A stretch of 64,000 bases of DNA from Streptococcus halichoeri (GCF_009870755.1 NZ_WLZU01000005.1:1-64000); one strand, 5' to 3'. Shown: positions 10,148-20,283, numbered from the stretch's first letter. The notes: a model not told the origin generated them from the letters alone. Program-made: numbers and translations.

Positions 10148-10168
10148 TTCTAATTCCTCTATATCTTT

Positions 10169-13100
10169 TTACGAACGTAAATGCTGCTTGACTACTTTTT
10201 TATAATATAAAAGTAAGCCAGCGGGTAAGGCCAGCAAAAGCCCAACCACTAGATAAATGTAGGTGCCAATACCACCTGTACTTGGCAACTCAGTGCCTTT
10301 ACTATTTGTTATTTTAAAGGTAAAGACTGTTGAGCCATCTGGGAGGGCAACCCTACTTGGGCTTATACTGTTGCCATCTTGATCCAAACTCACATCTGTA
10401 GCAATCACTAAGGTTGCCAGATCTTTCTTTGGCAAGAGGTAACCCGGCGGAGCCTGAGTTTCTGTAAAATAGTATTTCCCCAAAGGTAATTCCACATAAT
10501 TTTCATTACCAATAATTAAGAAACCTTCCTTGTTGGTTACGACATGGGTATAAAGCGGGGTACTTTCCTTATGTCCTGCTGCGTCGGCAGCATAAATATC
10601 AAAAACAGCGCCAGCTAAAGGTTCATCCATCTTTTCGGCATTGACTTTTTCTAGTCGAACCTTTTGTTTAATGCGCGTGTTAGTAAAGGTAATAGCCACA
10701 TCACCTTTTACTGTAAGCGCAACTTCCCCATCAAGATCATAAGCCTTATCACTTGCACCATTGGCCAGATTTGTTTCAACCACATGCTCAGTCGCTTTAA
10801 ATTCATCCGTTACTTGTTCATTAATGCGGATTGCCGTCCCATAAGGAACATTAACAAAGGTCTTGGTTTGCCCATCTTTAAGTGCCAAGTTGGCCTGTTG
10901 AAGAGAGTTACTGGTTTCAAAGATAAATCGGCGTGCCTTGTCTTCTTCAAGCCCAACAACCGTCTTTGAAACACTAACAGTGTATGTCTTTGGCTGCCAA
11001 ACAGCGTAAAGGATATTTGAAGCATCTGGCTCATTGTCAATTCCAATGACTTGGCCAGCCTTAAATTCAACATGACCTGTGTTGGCTAAATCTTTATCAT
11101 GATTCCAGCCAATTAGATTGTAGCCTTCTCTTGCAAAATAGTCATTTTCTGGTATTGTTGTGGTACTGTTCAAATCCATTGACGGCAAGGTAACCTGATT
11201 GACCACACTACCATCAGCCAAGGTTTTTGTACCGCCATTACCATCGTATTTAATCGATGTATCCCCTAATTTAATATCACCTATAGGAATAATCACGGGG
11301 TTGATGGTAATATTCTTAGCAGCATCTGCTAAGTGCGCATCAATGACGATGGAATCATAGGGATTGTACAGTTTTCCATTGTACCACCAGCCACGAAAAC
11401 GGTAACCATCTGGCATGGTCGGGCGTCTTAAGAGCGCAGAGTGAGAAGCATCATCATAGGAATCAGCATCGATTGGTTCATTACTTGTTTTAACCTGATT
11501 ACCTAAAGAGTCTGTAACAGGTTTTCCATCAAAACCAACCGCATTATTGCTATAAATAAGGTGATAGTCTCCTACTTTGCGCCAAATGGCTTTGATGGTT
11601 ATGTCCTGAGTAACCGCACCAGAAAAATTATAGGGACGCATGGTTCCATCGGGATTCACATAATACCAGCCAATGAGTTTGTAGGCATCTTTTTCATACT
11701 TGTAGCTTGGACTTGTCCTAACATTAGGCAGTTCAGTATTTTTAGTGTAGTAAGCTGTTTTTGTCTTAGCAGGGTCGGATTCTCTGGTATCGTATTTATA
11801 GTAGTAAGTGCCGGTAGAATCTTCAAGGTAATCACGTGAAATATCTTTATAGTCCGGGATATGTTCACCATAATAAAGGTCCAGATAAGTTTCGTCTGCT
11901 GGTGATAGTTGCCCACCATTTGGATCAATGTTAACCTTGTATTTAATTTTTTTCCAACCCGCGTAGACTTTCACGTCATGGGCAGGCATAGCCGTATTAA
12001 AATTAAATTCCTGGGTTTGCGCCTGATCCTTATACCACTTCCCATCCCAGACATAGCCTGGTAAACTTGGTTTTGGCTGATTGACGGTTGTAACTGGTTT
12101 AAATGTAGATAAATTTTCTTCGTATAAGACATCTTTAGCCTCAAAATTAGGCAAAGCTGTATTATCTAAAGGATCAAGATAGTGAATTTTATATTGCTTG
12201 CGCTCATACCAAACCTTCAAATTAAGGTATTCTCTATAATAACTGCCATAATTATCATAATAGGAATCGGATACCGGAATAGTTGTATTCACACTGGTTT
12301 GTTGTCTAGCTGCATCAAAAAGGCTATTGTCTTGATAGAGACGTTGGTAAAATTTTACATTAAAACCAGTGTACTTTTCTGTAAAGGTAAAGACATCTGC
12401 TCCTGCTCCCCCACCTGTATCAGACAAGACATAGCTACCATCCAAGGCCTGTTTGTAAAACAAATAGGTTTGGACTCGCTGCCCTGCTGGGTATAGTCTA
12501 ATGTCATAAGGATTTGCGCCGCGAACATTCCCAGGGGCAATAAATTCACCCAAATAGCTCATACCAGTATAACCAGAAGTGGTTAAATAGCGCCAAGAGC
12601 CGGTTTTCCATTGATAGCCATTTGCAGCCAAGGTTGTCCCATAAAGACCGGTATAGGTTTCTGCATAGGATGAATTGGTCCAAGGATAGTTGTTATTTAA
12701 GTAATCCCTTTCAGCATAGCCTCCTTTTGCAAAGCGTATGGTTACCAGCTGACGATCATAATAGACATTTATCACACTGGAACCATCATCTTTAATCATG
12801 ACACTGGTCTGAGTAAAGGTATCATTGACTTTGAAACCTTTTGGCAAGTTAGCATTTATATCTGCCAACGATAAGGTCTCACGGCTCAGTGCTAAGCCTG
12901 AACGTGTTACCTGGCCAGCATATTCATAGTTTTTTTGCGCATCTGTTGCTGTCTTACTATCAGTAATGGATTGCTGCCAGTAATTAATGGTATAGGTTGT
13001 TTGGGCAGGAGCCCAATGAGCATATAAAACGGTATCGCTCGTTAGGTATTGATTAAAGTCAAATAAACTACCACCATTTTCAGCCGTATACCAGCCAGTG

Positions 13101-14491
13101 AACGTATAACCCTTTCTGGTCGGATCAGTTGGTTTTACGGTAGAAGCCAGCTGATCAGTCGTCAAACGTCTAGGAGCCACGTAGGTAACCCCAGTTGATA
13201 GGTCTCCTGTATCAAAATCCATTTTATGGGATTCTTTAAAAACGGGATATAAATCAAGATCTCCAGAAACAGCCAAGGCTTTGATTTCAGAATCCGTTAA
13301 GGGACTACCATCTGCTGTTTTTGACCAGCCAACAAACAAAAGGGTTGAGCTTGGTGGGGTTACCTTGTAGGTACTCAAGTCAGCCGTTCCTTTTCCACTA
13401 CTGTCTAGAGGCACCTCATAACGTTCGTAGATATTTTTACCCGCACTATCATCAAATAAGGTAACGGTGGCAATCTTATTCATAAAGGGTCTAACGATGA
13501 TTTCTTTCGTTTGAGTTACCGTAACAGGTTGCCCAAAAACAATAGGATCACCATATTTTCCTGTTGCTAAGTCATAAGTGTACCAACCATTAAAATGTTC
13601 CCCTGGCTTAATAATTGGAATTCCCACTTCACCAAGTGATTCTCCGTTTTTAAGGATTTGCTGATGCGTTTGCAAGCCAGAATCCGTTAAAAAATGATAG
13701 TCAGTTCCATCGTTATTTTGAAAATGATACGTGAATCGAGGAACGATGCTATTATCTGCTTGCACGATGGCATAAATAGAGAAAGAATTGGTTTTAAAAG
13801 CGACATCGCTTCGACTTTGTTGGGACTCTGCGCTAGCTTTTGATGCTAAAACTTCAGTTTGCCCATCATCTTTAAAGTGGACAATTTGCAGCTCATCATC
13901 TTTGGCATCCAAGGCGTGATCATAAGTGACGTCAACCTTGACAGCTTCAGCTGGCTCTATTTCTTTACCGTCTGATAAAATGCTTATGTCATAAAGCTTA
14001 AACGTTTTGATCTCTTTATCTTGCTTTTCTACCTGAGCCAGCGCTTTTGCTTTATAGCTTTCAAAGGCATGATCTTGTCGCTTTAATTCTGTCACTTTTA
14101 ACTCTGCATTGTTTGGGATATTGGCTGCTTTGGTGAAACTAACCGTGACCAAATAATCAGCTCCGCGATAAGACAGGGGCGGTTGCTGCTCCTGCTCTTT
14201 AGCCCTATCACCTGCTTTTTCTTGGTTAGCAATCGAGCTGTTTGCTTTTACTGGAGCATCCGATGACTGCTGTGCTATAGAACGTGCTGAGCTTTCTGGC
14301 TGATTAGGCCGCAAGCTTAGCCCAACCTCACTAGTCTTGCTACTATCAACTGTAATAGCAGGTAATAGTAACAAGTAAGTGGTCAAAAAAATTGTTAAAG
14401 GTACCAATACCCACAAACCAATCTTCCATCGCCGCTGACTTTGTCTATTCCCTAGTGAGTCTATAATCAAAGCATGGAACTTTTTTAGCAT
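10169..14491 (-). CDS. Giant LPXTG ancillary pilin/adhesin with InlB-type B-repeats
   Basis: 1440-aa cell-wall-anchored protein. An N-terminal signal/membrane segment ends in YLLLLPAITV (about residues 25-49), followed by a Ser/Gln-rich stretch and at least six Flg_new/InlB B-repeat units (for example GYTFTGWYTAENGG...VLYAHW). A Cna-B domain with ETQAPPGY sits near the C-terminus, then LPSTG (1402-1406), a membrane segment and a basic tail. The sorting signal ELPSTGGIGT is identical to that of the backbone pilin, so one sortase can serve both. The ATG at 14489-14491 follows GGAGGGAAAATAGTAG. The position corresponds to Sfp1 in S. suis srtF, a gene often broken there but intact here. Ligand unknown. 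Confidence 0.9.
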   Translation of the reverse strand: MLKKFHALIIDSLGNRQSQRRWKIGLWVLVPLTIFLTTYLLLLPAITVDSSKTSEVGLSLRPNQPESSARSIAQQSSDAPVKANSSIANQEKAGDRAKEQEQQPPLSYRGADYLVTVSFTKAANIPNNAELKVTELKRQDHAFESYKAKALAQVEKQDKEIKTFKLYDISILSDGKEIEPAEAVKVDVTYDHALDAKDDELQIVHFKDDGQTEVLASKASAESQQSRSDVAFKTNSFSIYAIVQADNSIVPRFTYHFQNNDGTDYHFLTDSGLQTHQQILKNGESLGEVGIPIIKPGEHFNGWYTYDLATGKYGDPIVFGQPVTVTQTKEIIVRPFMNKIATVTLFDDSAGKNIYERYEVPLDSSGKGTADLSTYKVTPPSSTLLFVGWSKTADGSPLTDSEIKALAVSGDLDLYPVFKESHKMDFDTGDLSTGVTYVAPRRLTTDQLASTVKPTDPTRKGYTFTGWYTAENGGSLFDFNQYLTSDTVLYAHWAPAQTTYTINYWQQSITDSKTATDAQKNYEYAGQVTRSGLALSRETLSLADINANLPKGFKVNDTFTQTSVMIKDDGSSVINVYYDRQLVTIRFAKGGYAERDYLNNNYPWTNSSYAETYTGLYGTTLAANGYQWKTGSWRYLTTSGYTGMSYLGEFIAPGNVRGANPYDIRLYPAGQRVQTYLFYKQALDGSYVLSDTGGGAGADVFTFTEKYTGFNVKFYQRLYQDNSLFDAARQQTSVNTTIPVSDSYYDNYGSYYREYLNLKVWYERKQYKIHYLDPLDNTALPNFEAKDVLYEENLSTFKPVTTVNQPKPSLPGYVWDGKWYKDQAQTQEFNFNTAMPAHDVKVYAGWKKIKYKVNIDPNGGQLSPADETYLDLYYGEHIPDYKDISRDYLEDSTGTYYYKYDTRESDPAKTKTAYYTKNTELPNVRTSPSYKYEKDAYKLIGWYYVNPDGTMRPYNFSGAVTQDITIKAIWRKVGDYHLIYSNNAVGFDGKPVTDSLGNQVKTSNEPIDADSYDDASHSALLRRPTMPDGYRFRGWWYNGKLYNPYDSIVIDAHLADAAKNITINPVIIPIGDIKLGDTSIKYDGNGGTKTLADGSVVNQVTLPSMDLNSTTTIPENDYFAREGYNLIGWNHDKDLANTGHVEFKAGQVIGIDNEPDASNILYAVWQPKTYTVSVSKTVVGLEEDKARRFIFETSNSLQQANLALKDGQTKTFVNVPYGTAIRINEQVTDEFKATEHVVETNLANGASDKAYDLDGEVALTVKGDVAITFTNTRIKQKVRLEKVNAEKMDEPLAGAVFDIYAADAAGHKESTPLYTHVVTNKEGFLIIGNENYVELPLGKYYFTETQAPPGYLLPKKDLATLVIATDVSLDQDGNSISPSRVALPDGSTVFTFKITNSKGTELPSTGGIGTYIYLVVGLLLALPAGLLLYYKKVVKQHLRS

Positions 14492-14511
14492 CTACTATTT
14501 TCCCTCCAAAT

Positions 14512-15084
14512 CTAATGAATAAAACCAAGTTTATCTAAAGGCCAAATTCTAAAAGCTACCTTTCCAACCAGCTGCTCTTTAGCAATATCGCCAACAGCGG
14601 TGTTACGCGAATCAATGGATGCTTGGCGATTATCACCCATGACAAAAATTTTCTTATCTGGTACTTGATAAGGGTACTTAATATTATTCTTTCCTAAAGC
14701 TTTATTAAGGACATAGGGTTCTTTGAGCTGCTTTTGATTGACATAGACATTACCTCTAGTGTCGACATTCACCCAATCTCCTGATTGGGCAATGACTCGC
14801 TTAACCAAAACCTTATTATTATAATAAAAGGCAATCACATCTCCTGTTTTAAAGTCTGAGCCTTTAACCGTTAGCACCACATCTCCTGCAACCAAGGTTT
14901 TATTCATCGAATGACCATAAATGCGTAAAACGGGTAGCCATAAAACGGCTATTAAAATAGCACTTGCAGCAACCGCCATAAGCACATACACCGTATTTTT
15001 CACTACCTCTACAAAACGCTTTCGATAATTCAAGCGGTCCAGCTCCTTAGCCAACGTCTCTGAATTAATCTTTTGTGTCATCAT
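14512..15084 (-). CDS. Type I signal peptidase-like protein of the pilus operon
   Basis: SipA/SipF-type protein of 190 aa. There is one N-terminal membrane segment (about 31-52), box B IYGHSMNKTL with Ser59, box D VLVKRVIAQSGD with Lys95, and box E GDNRQASIDSR. Both residues of the Ser/Lys dyad are present, unlike some streptococcal pilus SipA proteins that lost them and act as assembly chaperones, so this one may still cut. Two tandem ATGs (15084 and 15081) follow AAAGGGATGG. The start overlaps the upstream gene by 20 nt. Likely required for pilin processing or assembly. Confidence 0.9.
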   Translation of the reverse strand: MMTQKINSETLAKELDRLNYRKRFVEVVKNTVYVLMAVAASAILIAVLWLPVLRIYGHSMNKTLVAGDVVLTVKGSDFKTGDVIAFYYNNKVLVKRVIAQSGDWVNVDTRGNVYVNQKQLKEPYVLNKALGKNNIKYPYQVPDKKIFVMGDNRQASIDSRNTAVGDIAKEQLVGKVAFRIWPLDKLGFIH

Positions 15085-15337
15085 CCATCCCTTTCACAGC
15101 TGACTGTTCCTCTATATTGGCCAAATAAATATCCGCTGCTGCTTGGGCGGCTTCAAAAATACCGCTTAATTGCAGAGCGGCTTCTGCCAGGTTGCCGGAT
15201 GCCTTTATTTTAATTGACCGACTTTCTAACTCGGATTTCATTTTATTGATTTCTTGTTCTTGTTTTTCAATTAAAATTTGCTGCTCCAACATCATTTCGA
15301 GCAGCTCTTTTCTTTTTAATTTTTTTAAAATTGTCAC
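15065..15337 (-). CDS. Small coiled-coil protein heading the pilus operon, function unknown
   Basis: 90 aa with a GTG start at 15335-15337 behind a strong site (GGGAGGTAA). The first half is a charged heptad-like coiled coil rich in Lys, Glu, Gln and Leu; the second half is an Ala-rich amphipathic helix (GNLAEAALQLSGIFEAAQA), then an acidic tail. There is no signal peptide or membrane segment, so it should be cytoplasmic. It overlaps the signal peptidase gene by 20 nt and is the first gene after the predicted promoter, so it is co-expressed with the pilus. I do not recognise a family with known function. Confidence 0.75.
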   Translation of the reverse strand: MTILKKLKRKELLEMMLEQQILIEKQEQEINKMKSELESRSIKIKASGNLAEAALQLSGIFEAAQAAADIYLANIEEQSAVKGMDDDTKD

Positions 15338-15427
15338 TTACCTCCCATCTTTAACACAAAAAGTTCAGTAAATTCTACCAAATGCGCTTCTAATTGTCGA
15401 AAAATAATACTTTACTTAAACACATAT

Positions 15428-15456
15428 AATCTATCAAATTTTTTATTATTCGTCAA
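15428..15456 (-). promoter_or_regulatory. Predicted promoter of the pilus operon
   Basis: On the minus strand, -35 TTGACG (15451-15456), a 17-nt spacer and -10 TAGATT (15428-15433) preceded by TG (extended -10). It lies about 90 nt before the GTG of the first pilus gene. The region is very A/T rich. No dedicated regulator gene is adjacent. Confidence 0.55.
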
Positions 15457-15616
15457 TTCGTAAGATTAAATTTTTAGAATTATAGTTTCTGACGTCATAC
15501 ATTGGACCTGATCACCGTTCCCTTATTCCCTAAACCAATTAAGCTAACTCTTGGGCAGACATAGGATGGTTTGTCACAAGCACTTGCCAAAGTGTGGTAT
15601 TTTCTTCCCAGCTAAA

Positions 15617-15663
15617 GAAAAAAGATTGAAGAAAATGACCAAAATGGACAATATCTTCAATCT
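15617..15663 (-). terminator. Terminator hairpin with the AGATTGAAGA/TCTTCAATCT stem
   Basis: 10-bp stem (15623-15632 with 15654-15663), followed on the minus strand by six Ts. It probably ends the mpg transcript. A close relative of this hairpin occurs at 54953-55000 and one with the same stem core at 42028-42080. Confidence 0.6.
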
Positions 15664-15797
15664 GAAATAGCTTTAGTGCCAATTAATTTTGTGAAGGGGT
15701 AATAAGTAAAATGGAACCAGTTTCCTGAAAGAGAAGCAAATTTGCTAATGTGCTTGAGTAACATAGAAGCCAAAGCTACACAGTTCATCTCATTCAT
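15657..15797 (-). other. Short open frame (46 codons), possible gene remnant or small repeat-borne peptide
   Basis: Minus-strand ATG at 15795-15797 behind AAGGA, ending at a TGA (15657-15659) inside the 5' arm of the terminator hairpin. The translation has plausible composition (Met/Leu/Lys/Phe-rich, ending KLIGTKAISD). In the same frame it is open a further 14 codons upstream to a TAA. I do not recognise it. It may be the 3' remnant of a lost gene. Confidence 0.3.
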
Positions 15798-15976
15798 TCC
15801 TTGTAGTGTTAGAGCAGTTTTAAGGATAGACAAGGCAGGTTAGAGTCACAGCCGCATTAGGAGCTGCTACTTCTTTGCCCACTATTTACTAACTGCTTAT
15901 GCTAGCTGCTCTCATACCAAAGCATATCTATTATTTTAGGTATTCTGCTCTAATGTTAGCTGTTAATATCTATAGA

Positions 15977-16564
15977 CTACTGAGCTTTGGCTTTTACCCA
16001 AGTGTCTTGGTCAGCCAAGAGGCCTTTTTTTCGAACATGAGAAACATGACGATTGCCTAAAACATAAAAACATAGAGGCTCTTCTTTCCAATGATCGCTG
16101 CACGTTACCCCAATCCGGGCACGGCTGCCGATGACTTTAGGCCTTGCTCCCATTTTTAAAGTCAATTGAGAGCTTGCTAGTGACTGGCCATCAAAAACCT
16201 TAGTGATATTAGCTAAGCGGGTCAATTTTCCCGGGCCATTGGCCTCAGGTAGCTGCCCTTTTGTCTCCAAAGCTCGTATCAAAATCGCCTCTGGAATGTC
16301 TTTTGGACGTGTGACAAGGTTTAGCATATAATAACCATACATCTGATAAACATACCAATGACCTGCCTGCAAATACATGGCTTCGTTACGAGGAGTTCTG
16401 CGACCCTTAGCACTATGACAAGCACTGTCATTTACCCCTAGATAGGCCTCTGTCTCGACAATTCGCCCAAGGCATATTTCACCTAGATAGAGGTCCATAC
16501 CTAATAATTGCTTAGCACTTGCTTGGGTATCTGTCAAAAGCAAGTCATGAAACGCGGACTCCAT
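15977..16564 (-). CDS. mpg: 3-methyladenine DNA glycosylase (AAG/Mpg family)
   Basis: Monofunctional base-excision glycosylase removing alkylated purines. 195 aa, as usual for bacterial AAG. Typical segments: RIVETEAYLG with the catalytic Glu, DSACHSAKGRRTPRNEAMY, GHWYVYQMYGYYMLNLVT and ARIGVTCSD. The ATG at 16562-16564 follows AAAAGGAGGAT. It lies downstream of pheT with a 200-bp gap and is probably transcribed separately or by readthrough. Confidence 0.93.
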   Translation of the reverse strand: MESAFHDLLLTDTQASAKQLLGMDLYLGEICLGRIVETEAYLGVNDSACHSAKGRRTPRNEAMYLQAGHWYVYQMYGYYMLNLVTRPKDIPEAILIRALETKGQLPEANGPGKLTRLANITKVFDGQSLASSQLTLKMGARPKVIGSRARIGVTCSDHWKEEPLCFYVLGNRHVSHVRKKGLLADQDTWVKAKAQ

Positions 16565-16764
16565 ACCATCCTCCTTTTGGTTATAGTCTTTTCAAAGCTT
16601 CAGCTCAAGTAAGCTAGTCGTGATAAGCCCAGAAAGAAGCAAGTGGCTGCACTTGCTGTGCCTAACGCTCAGCCAGCTACTCCTATTAATCGCCCGCGTG
16701 CCTCCTGGCCTTGGTCTCACCAGGAAAAATGCGCCAAGAATTCAGCTAAGTGATCACACAGATA

Positions 16765-19170
16765 CTAACGAATCTCGGCTTGAACTTCCTCTACTAAGGA
16801 TTTGGTAATCTTCTCCATGTACTTAGCAACTTCTTCATCTGTTAGGTTATCTGTCGGATTTTGGAAAGTTAGACTGTAAGCCATTGATTTAAAACCAGTC
16901 GCAATTGTTGGGCCAAGATAGACATCAAAAAGTTTCACTGCTTTAAGTCGTTTAACCCCAGCTAGATTAATCGCGTCCAAAATCATTTGATGGCTAGTGT
17001 CTTGTGGCACCAAAAGAGCAATATCACGACTTACAGCAGGGTACTTAGTAATGTCTTCAAAGACAAATTCTTCTACCATCAAGCTTTGGATAAGGGCTAA
17101 ATCAAGTTCGGCCACATAAGTCTCTGTAATACCATACTGACTTGCGACCTGTGGATGCACCTGCCCTATTATCCCAACCAACTGGTCTGCAACAAGAATT
17201 CGTGCGGTACGACCAGGATGCATGTGAGCCAGGTTGGTTTCTCTCTCAAATACAGCTGAGATACCCAATCTCTCAAAAAGCATTTCCAAGATACCTTTGG
17301 CATAGAAGAAATCAACTGGTGTAGCTGGTGTTTGAAAGTCTTTTTCACTGACTAGTCCTGTGACTGCAAAAGCAAAATGTTCTATCTCTTGTGGCAAGTC
17401 AACTTGTGGGTCCTGCCCTTGTTTAAAAATTTTGCCAATTTCATAAACAGCCAAATTACTATTTTTACGAGCCCGATTGTAGGCTAAGGTATCCAAGATC
17501 CCTGGAATAAGGCTTTGCCGCAGCGTAGAACGCTCAACAGACATTGGCCACATCAGTTCTGTTAATTGACTTGGCGCGAGGGTAAAACTGACTGCCTTTT
17601 CTTGAGTGGTTAAAGCATAAGAAATGATCTCATTAAGCCCTGCACCTTCAGCTAAACGTCGAACCTTGCGGCGTAAGGTTTGCATAGCTGTCAACTCACC
17701 ACTAGTGCCAGCAGTTTGAGGTAAGGTTGTCGGAAGCTTATCGTAGCCATACAGTCTCGCAATTTCTTCTACGAGATCTGCTTGAATCGTAATGTCCCAC
17801 CTACGGCGTGGAACTTCGACTGTAAAGGCTTTAGCATCCCCATGAATGGCAAAGCCAAGTCGATCAAAAATAGCCATCAGATCAGCGTAGCTGAGTTCCG
17901 TGCCTAAACGGACATTCACATAATCCAAAGTGGATAAAACAGGTACAGGTGTGCGATCAACACTACCTGCTTGGACAACACCCGATAAGACTTGACCACC
18001 AGCTAGTTCTTCTAATAATGCTGCTGCATAATCTAATGCGGTGAGAACCGTATCATGATTGATGCCTTTTTCAAAACGCGAAGAGCTCTCTGAACGTAGG
18101 TTTAAACGGCCACTTGTTTTACGAATAGCTTGGCTGTTGAAGACTGCTGCTTCAAGGACAACCGTTGTTGAGCTGTCATCAATTTCTGTCGCTTGGCCAC
18201 CCATGACTCCAGCCAGGGCGACCGGTTGATCCTCAACCGTAATCAAAAGATCACCTGCCAGCAACTCCCGTTCTTCGCCATCTAAAGTCACTAAGGTTTC
18301 ACCTGTCCGTGCCTGCCGCGCAGCAAGGTGACTACCGCTGAATTTAGCATAATCAAAGGCATGCATGGGCTGGCCAAAGGTTAAAAGCACATAATTAGTG
18401 ACATCCACCACATTATTAACCGGTCGAATTCCAGCATTCATGAGACGATTTTGCAGCCACTGCGGACTGGGCGCAACGGTGACATCTTCGACCACACGTG
18501 CAGCATACATGGCAACCTGATCAGTTTCGATACGGACTGAGAGCTTCTTAGCAGCTGCTGCTGACACTTCATGAGGGGTTTTATCTGTAAACGTCAAAGC
18601 CTTATCATAGATAGCTGCCACCTCATAGGCAACACCTCGCATGGATAGGGCATCGGCACGGTTTGGCGTAATAGATAATTCAATAATCTCATCATCCAAG
18701 CCCAAATAGTCAAAGACACTCTCACCTGGAATAGCATTATCTGGCAAGATCTGGATACCATCCACAAATGCTTTAGGAATAATGCTCTCAGGCAAGCCTA
18801 ATTCTTGAAGGGAACAAACCATACCAAGTGATTCCATGCCGCGAATTTTACCCTTTTTGATTTTGTAATTATCGGCAATACGCGCACCTGGTAAAGCAAC
18901 AATCACTTTAAGATCAGCAGCAATATTTGGAGCACCACAAACAATTTGGCGCGGCTCATCCTCACCAGTGTCAATGAGACAACGGTGCAAATGGGTATCT
19001 GGCACGTCTTCACAAGTTAAGACATGACCAACTACTAGCTTAGAAAGACCAGCTGATGGGACAGTAATCCCTTCAACTTCAATGCCTGTTGTCGACATCT
19101 TTTCTGCTAGAGCTGGCGCTGGAACATCAATAGCGACAAGTTCTTTTAACCAATTATAGGATACTAACAT
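16765..19170 (-). CDS. pheT: Phenylalanine--tRNA ligase beta subunit
   Basis: Beta chain of the alpha2-beta2 PheRS. The ATG at 19168-19170 gives the standard [12 protein letters not shown] start and 801 aa; an in-frame TTG eight codons earlier is less likely. Domains in order: N-terminal tRNA-binding OB fold (about 40-150), B3/B4 editing domain, B5 domain, the synthetase-like core, and a C-terminal FDX-ACB anticodon-binding domain ([15 protein letters not shown] near 710-730). 47 nt downstream of pheS in the T-box-controlled operon. Confidence 0.96.
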   Translation of the reverse strand: MLVSYNWLKELVAIDVPAPALAEKMSTTGIEVEGITVPSAGLSKLVVGHVLTCEDVPDTHLHRCLIDTGEDEPRQIVCGAPNIAADLKVIVALPGARIADNYKIKKGKIRGMESLGMVCSLQELGLPESIIPKAFVDGIQILPDNAIPGESVFDYLGLDDEIIELSITPNRADALSMRGVAYEVAAIYDKALTFTDKTPHEVSAAAAKKLSVRIETDQVAMYAARVVEDVTVAPSPQWLQNRLMNAGIRPVNNVVDVTNYVLLTFGQPMHAFDYAKFSGSHLAARQARTGETLVTLDGEERELLAGDLLITVEDQPVALAGVMGGQATEIDDSSTTVVLEAAVFNSQAIRKTSGRLNLRSESSSRFEKGINHDTVLTALDYAAALLEELAGGQVLSGVVQAGSVDRTPVPVLSTLDYVNVRLGTELSYADLMAIFDRLGFAIHGDAKAFTVEVPRRRWDITIQADLVEEIARLYGYDKLPTTLPQTAGTSGELTAMQTLRRKVRRLAEGAGLNEIISYALTTQEKAVSFTLAPSQLTELMWPMSVERSTLRQSLIPGILDTLAYNRARKNSNLAVYEIGKIFKQGQDPQVDLPQEIEHFAFAVTGLVSEKDFQTPATPVDFFYAKGILEMLFERLGISAVFERETNLAHMHPGRTARILVADQLVGIIGQVHPQVASQYGITETYVAELDLALIQSLMVEEFVFEDITKYPAVSRDIALLVPQDTSHQMILDAINLAGVKRLKAVKLFDVYLGPTIATGFKSMAYSLTFQNPTDNLTDEEVAKYMEKITKSLVEEVQAEIR

Positions 19171-19217
19171 AACTTTTTTCTTTCTATTTTGCAAAAATAA
19201 CCTAAGTAGGCCAGGGC

Positions 19218-20261
19218 TTATTTGAATTGTTTAGAAAAACGACTATCACCAAGGTAAAAACCACGAATATCATTAATACCATAGCGGAGCATGGCAATGC
19301 GTTCTTGTCCTAAACCAAAGGCAAAGCCAGAATAGCTCTTTGCATCAACACCGGACATTTCTAAGACCCGAGGGTGCACCATTCCTGCTCCTAGGATTTC
19401 AATCCAACCTGTTTTTTTGCAGACATTACAGCCCTTGCCCCCACATTTAAAGCAAGAGACATCCACTTCGACTGATGGTTCTGTAAATGGAAAATAAGAA
19501 GGCCGTAAGCGAATCTTGCGATCTGCTCCAAACATTTTTTGAATAATCAACTCCAAGGTGCCTTTTAGGTCAGCCATTGAGATAGCTTTGCCCACCACTA
19601 ACCCTTCAATTTGATGAAATTGATGAGAGTGTGTCGCATCATCTGTATCGCGGCGAAAAACTCGGCCTGGCGAAATCATTTTCAAAGGCCCTTTTGTAAA
19701 ATCATGTTGATCCAAGGTCCTTGCCTGCACCGGAGAAGTATGTGTTCTAAGAAGGATTTCTTCAGTAATATAAAAGGTATCTTGCATATCACGCGCTGGG
19801 TGTCCCTTAGGCAGGTTCATGCGCTCAAAGTTATAGTAATCTTGCTCTACCTCAGAGCCATCAATAATTTGAAAGCCCATCCCTAAAAAAATATCTTCAA
19901 TTTCTTCACTAATTTGAGTTAAAATATGGCGGTTTCCACTGGCTATCTGACGGCCAGGCAAGGTGACATCTAGGCTTTCAAGTGCTAACTGGGCCTGGAT
20001 TTTTGCTGCCGCAACAACCTGAGCTTGTGCCTCAAACGCAGCCGTCAGCACATCACGAACCTGATTGACCTGCTTGCCGACAAGAGGACGCCTATCACTT
20101 GGTAAATCCTTCAAACCTTTTAGTAACTCAGTCAAGCTGCCCTTTTTCCCTAAAACAGCCACCTTTAACTCCTGCAATTCCTTTGATTGATCGCCAACCA
20201 TTGCTTGCAGCTCTTTTAAGGTTTGCGTTTTTAGCTTTTCTAATTGTGCTTGTAAATCCAT
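19218..20261 (-). CDS. pheS: Phenylalanine--tRNA ligase alpha subunit
   Basis: Catalytic subunit of PheRS, charging tRNA-Phe. The start at 20259-20261 gives 347 aa beginning [10 protein letters not shown] with the site GGAAGG; the longer 362-codon frame extends into the leader and is rejected. Class II synthetase motifs: [10 protein letters not shown], the [19 protein letters not shown] segment (motif 2) and [17 protein letters not shown] (motif 3). A Cys-rich [17 protein letters not shown] stretch may bind zinc. Controlled by the upstream T-box. Confidence 0.97.
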   Translation of the reverse strand: MDLQAQLEKLKTQTLKELQAMVGDQSKELQELKVAVLGKKGSLTELLKGLKDLPSDRRPLVGKQVNQVRDVLTAAFEAQAQVVAAAKIQAQLALESLDVTLPGRQIASGNRHILTQISEEIEDIFLGMGFQIIDGSEVEQDYYNFERMNLPKGHPARDMQDTFYITEEILLRTHTSPVQARTLDQHDFTKGPLKMISPGRVFRRDTDDATHSHQFHQIEGLVVGKAISMADLKGTLELIIQKMFGADRKIRLRPSYFPFTEPSVEVDVSCFKCGGKGCNVCKKTGWIEILGAGMVHPRVLEMSGVDAKSYSGFAFGLGQERIAMLRYGINDIRGFYLGDSRFSKQFK

Positions 20262-20283
20262 AATAACCCTTCCTTGTTGGTAA

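Larger units (their letters stand above)
15457..15976. other. Intergenic stretch between the pilus promoter and mpg
   Basis: No full gene. It contains a short minus-strand open frame (15657-15797) and a terminator hairpin (15617-15663), listed separately. The rest shows no recognisable coding or structural signal. Together with 7190-7732 it frames the pilus operon as an insertion between rexB and mpg/pheT. Confidence 0.4.

Noticed and set aside
12182-12496. Plus-strand frame opposite the giant pilin
   Set aside because: Antisense shadow of a long, well-supported coding region.
15623-15663. Continuous coding frame through the terminator hairpin (15541-15670, minus)
   Set aside because: It reads through about 45 codons (ending HPMSAQELA) but has no start, a stop lies just upstream, and the segment is better explained as a terminator.
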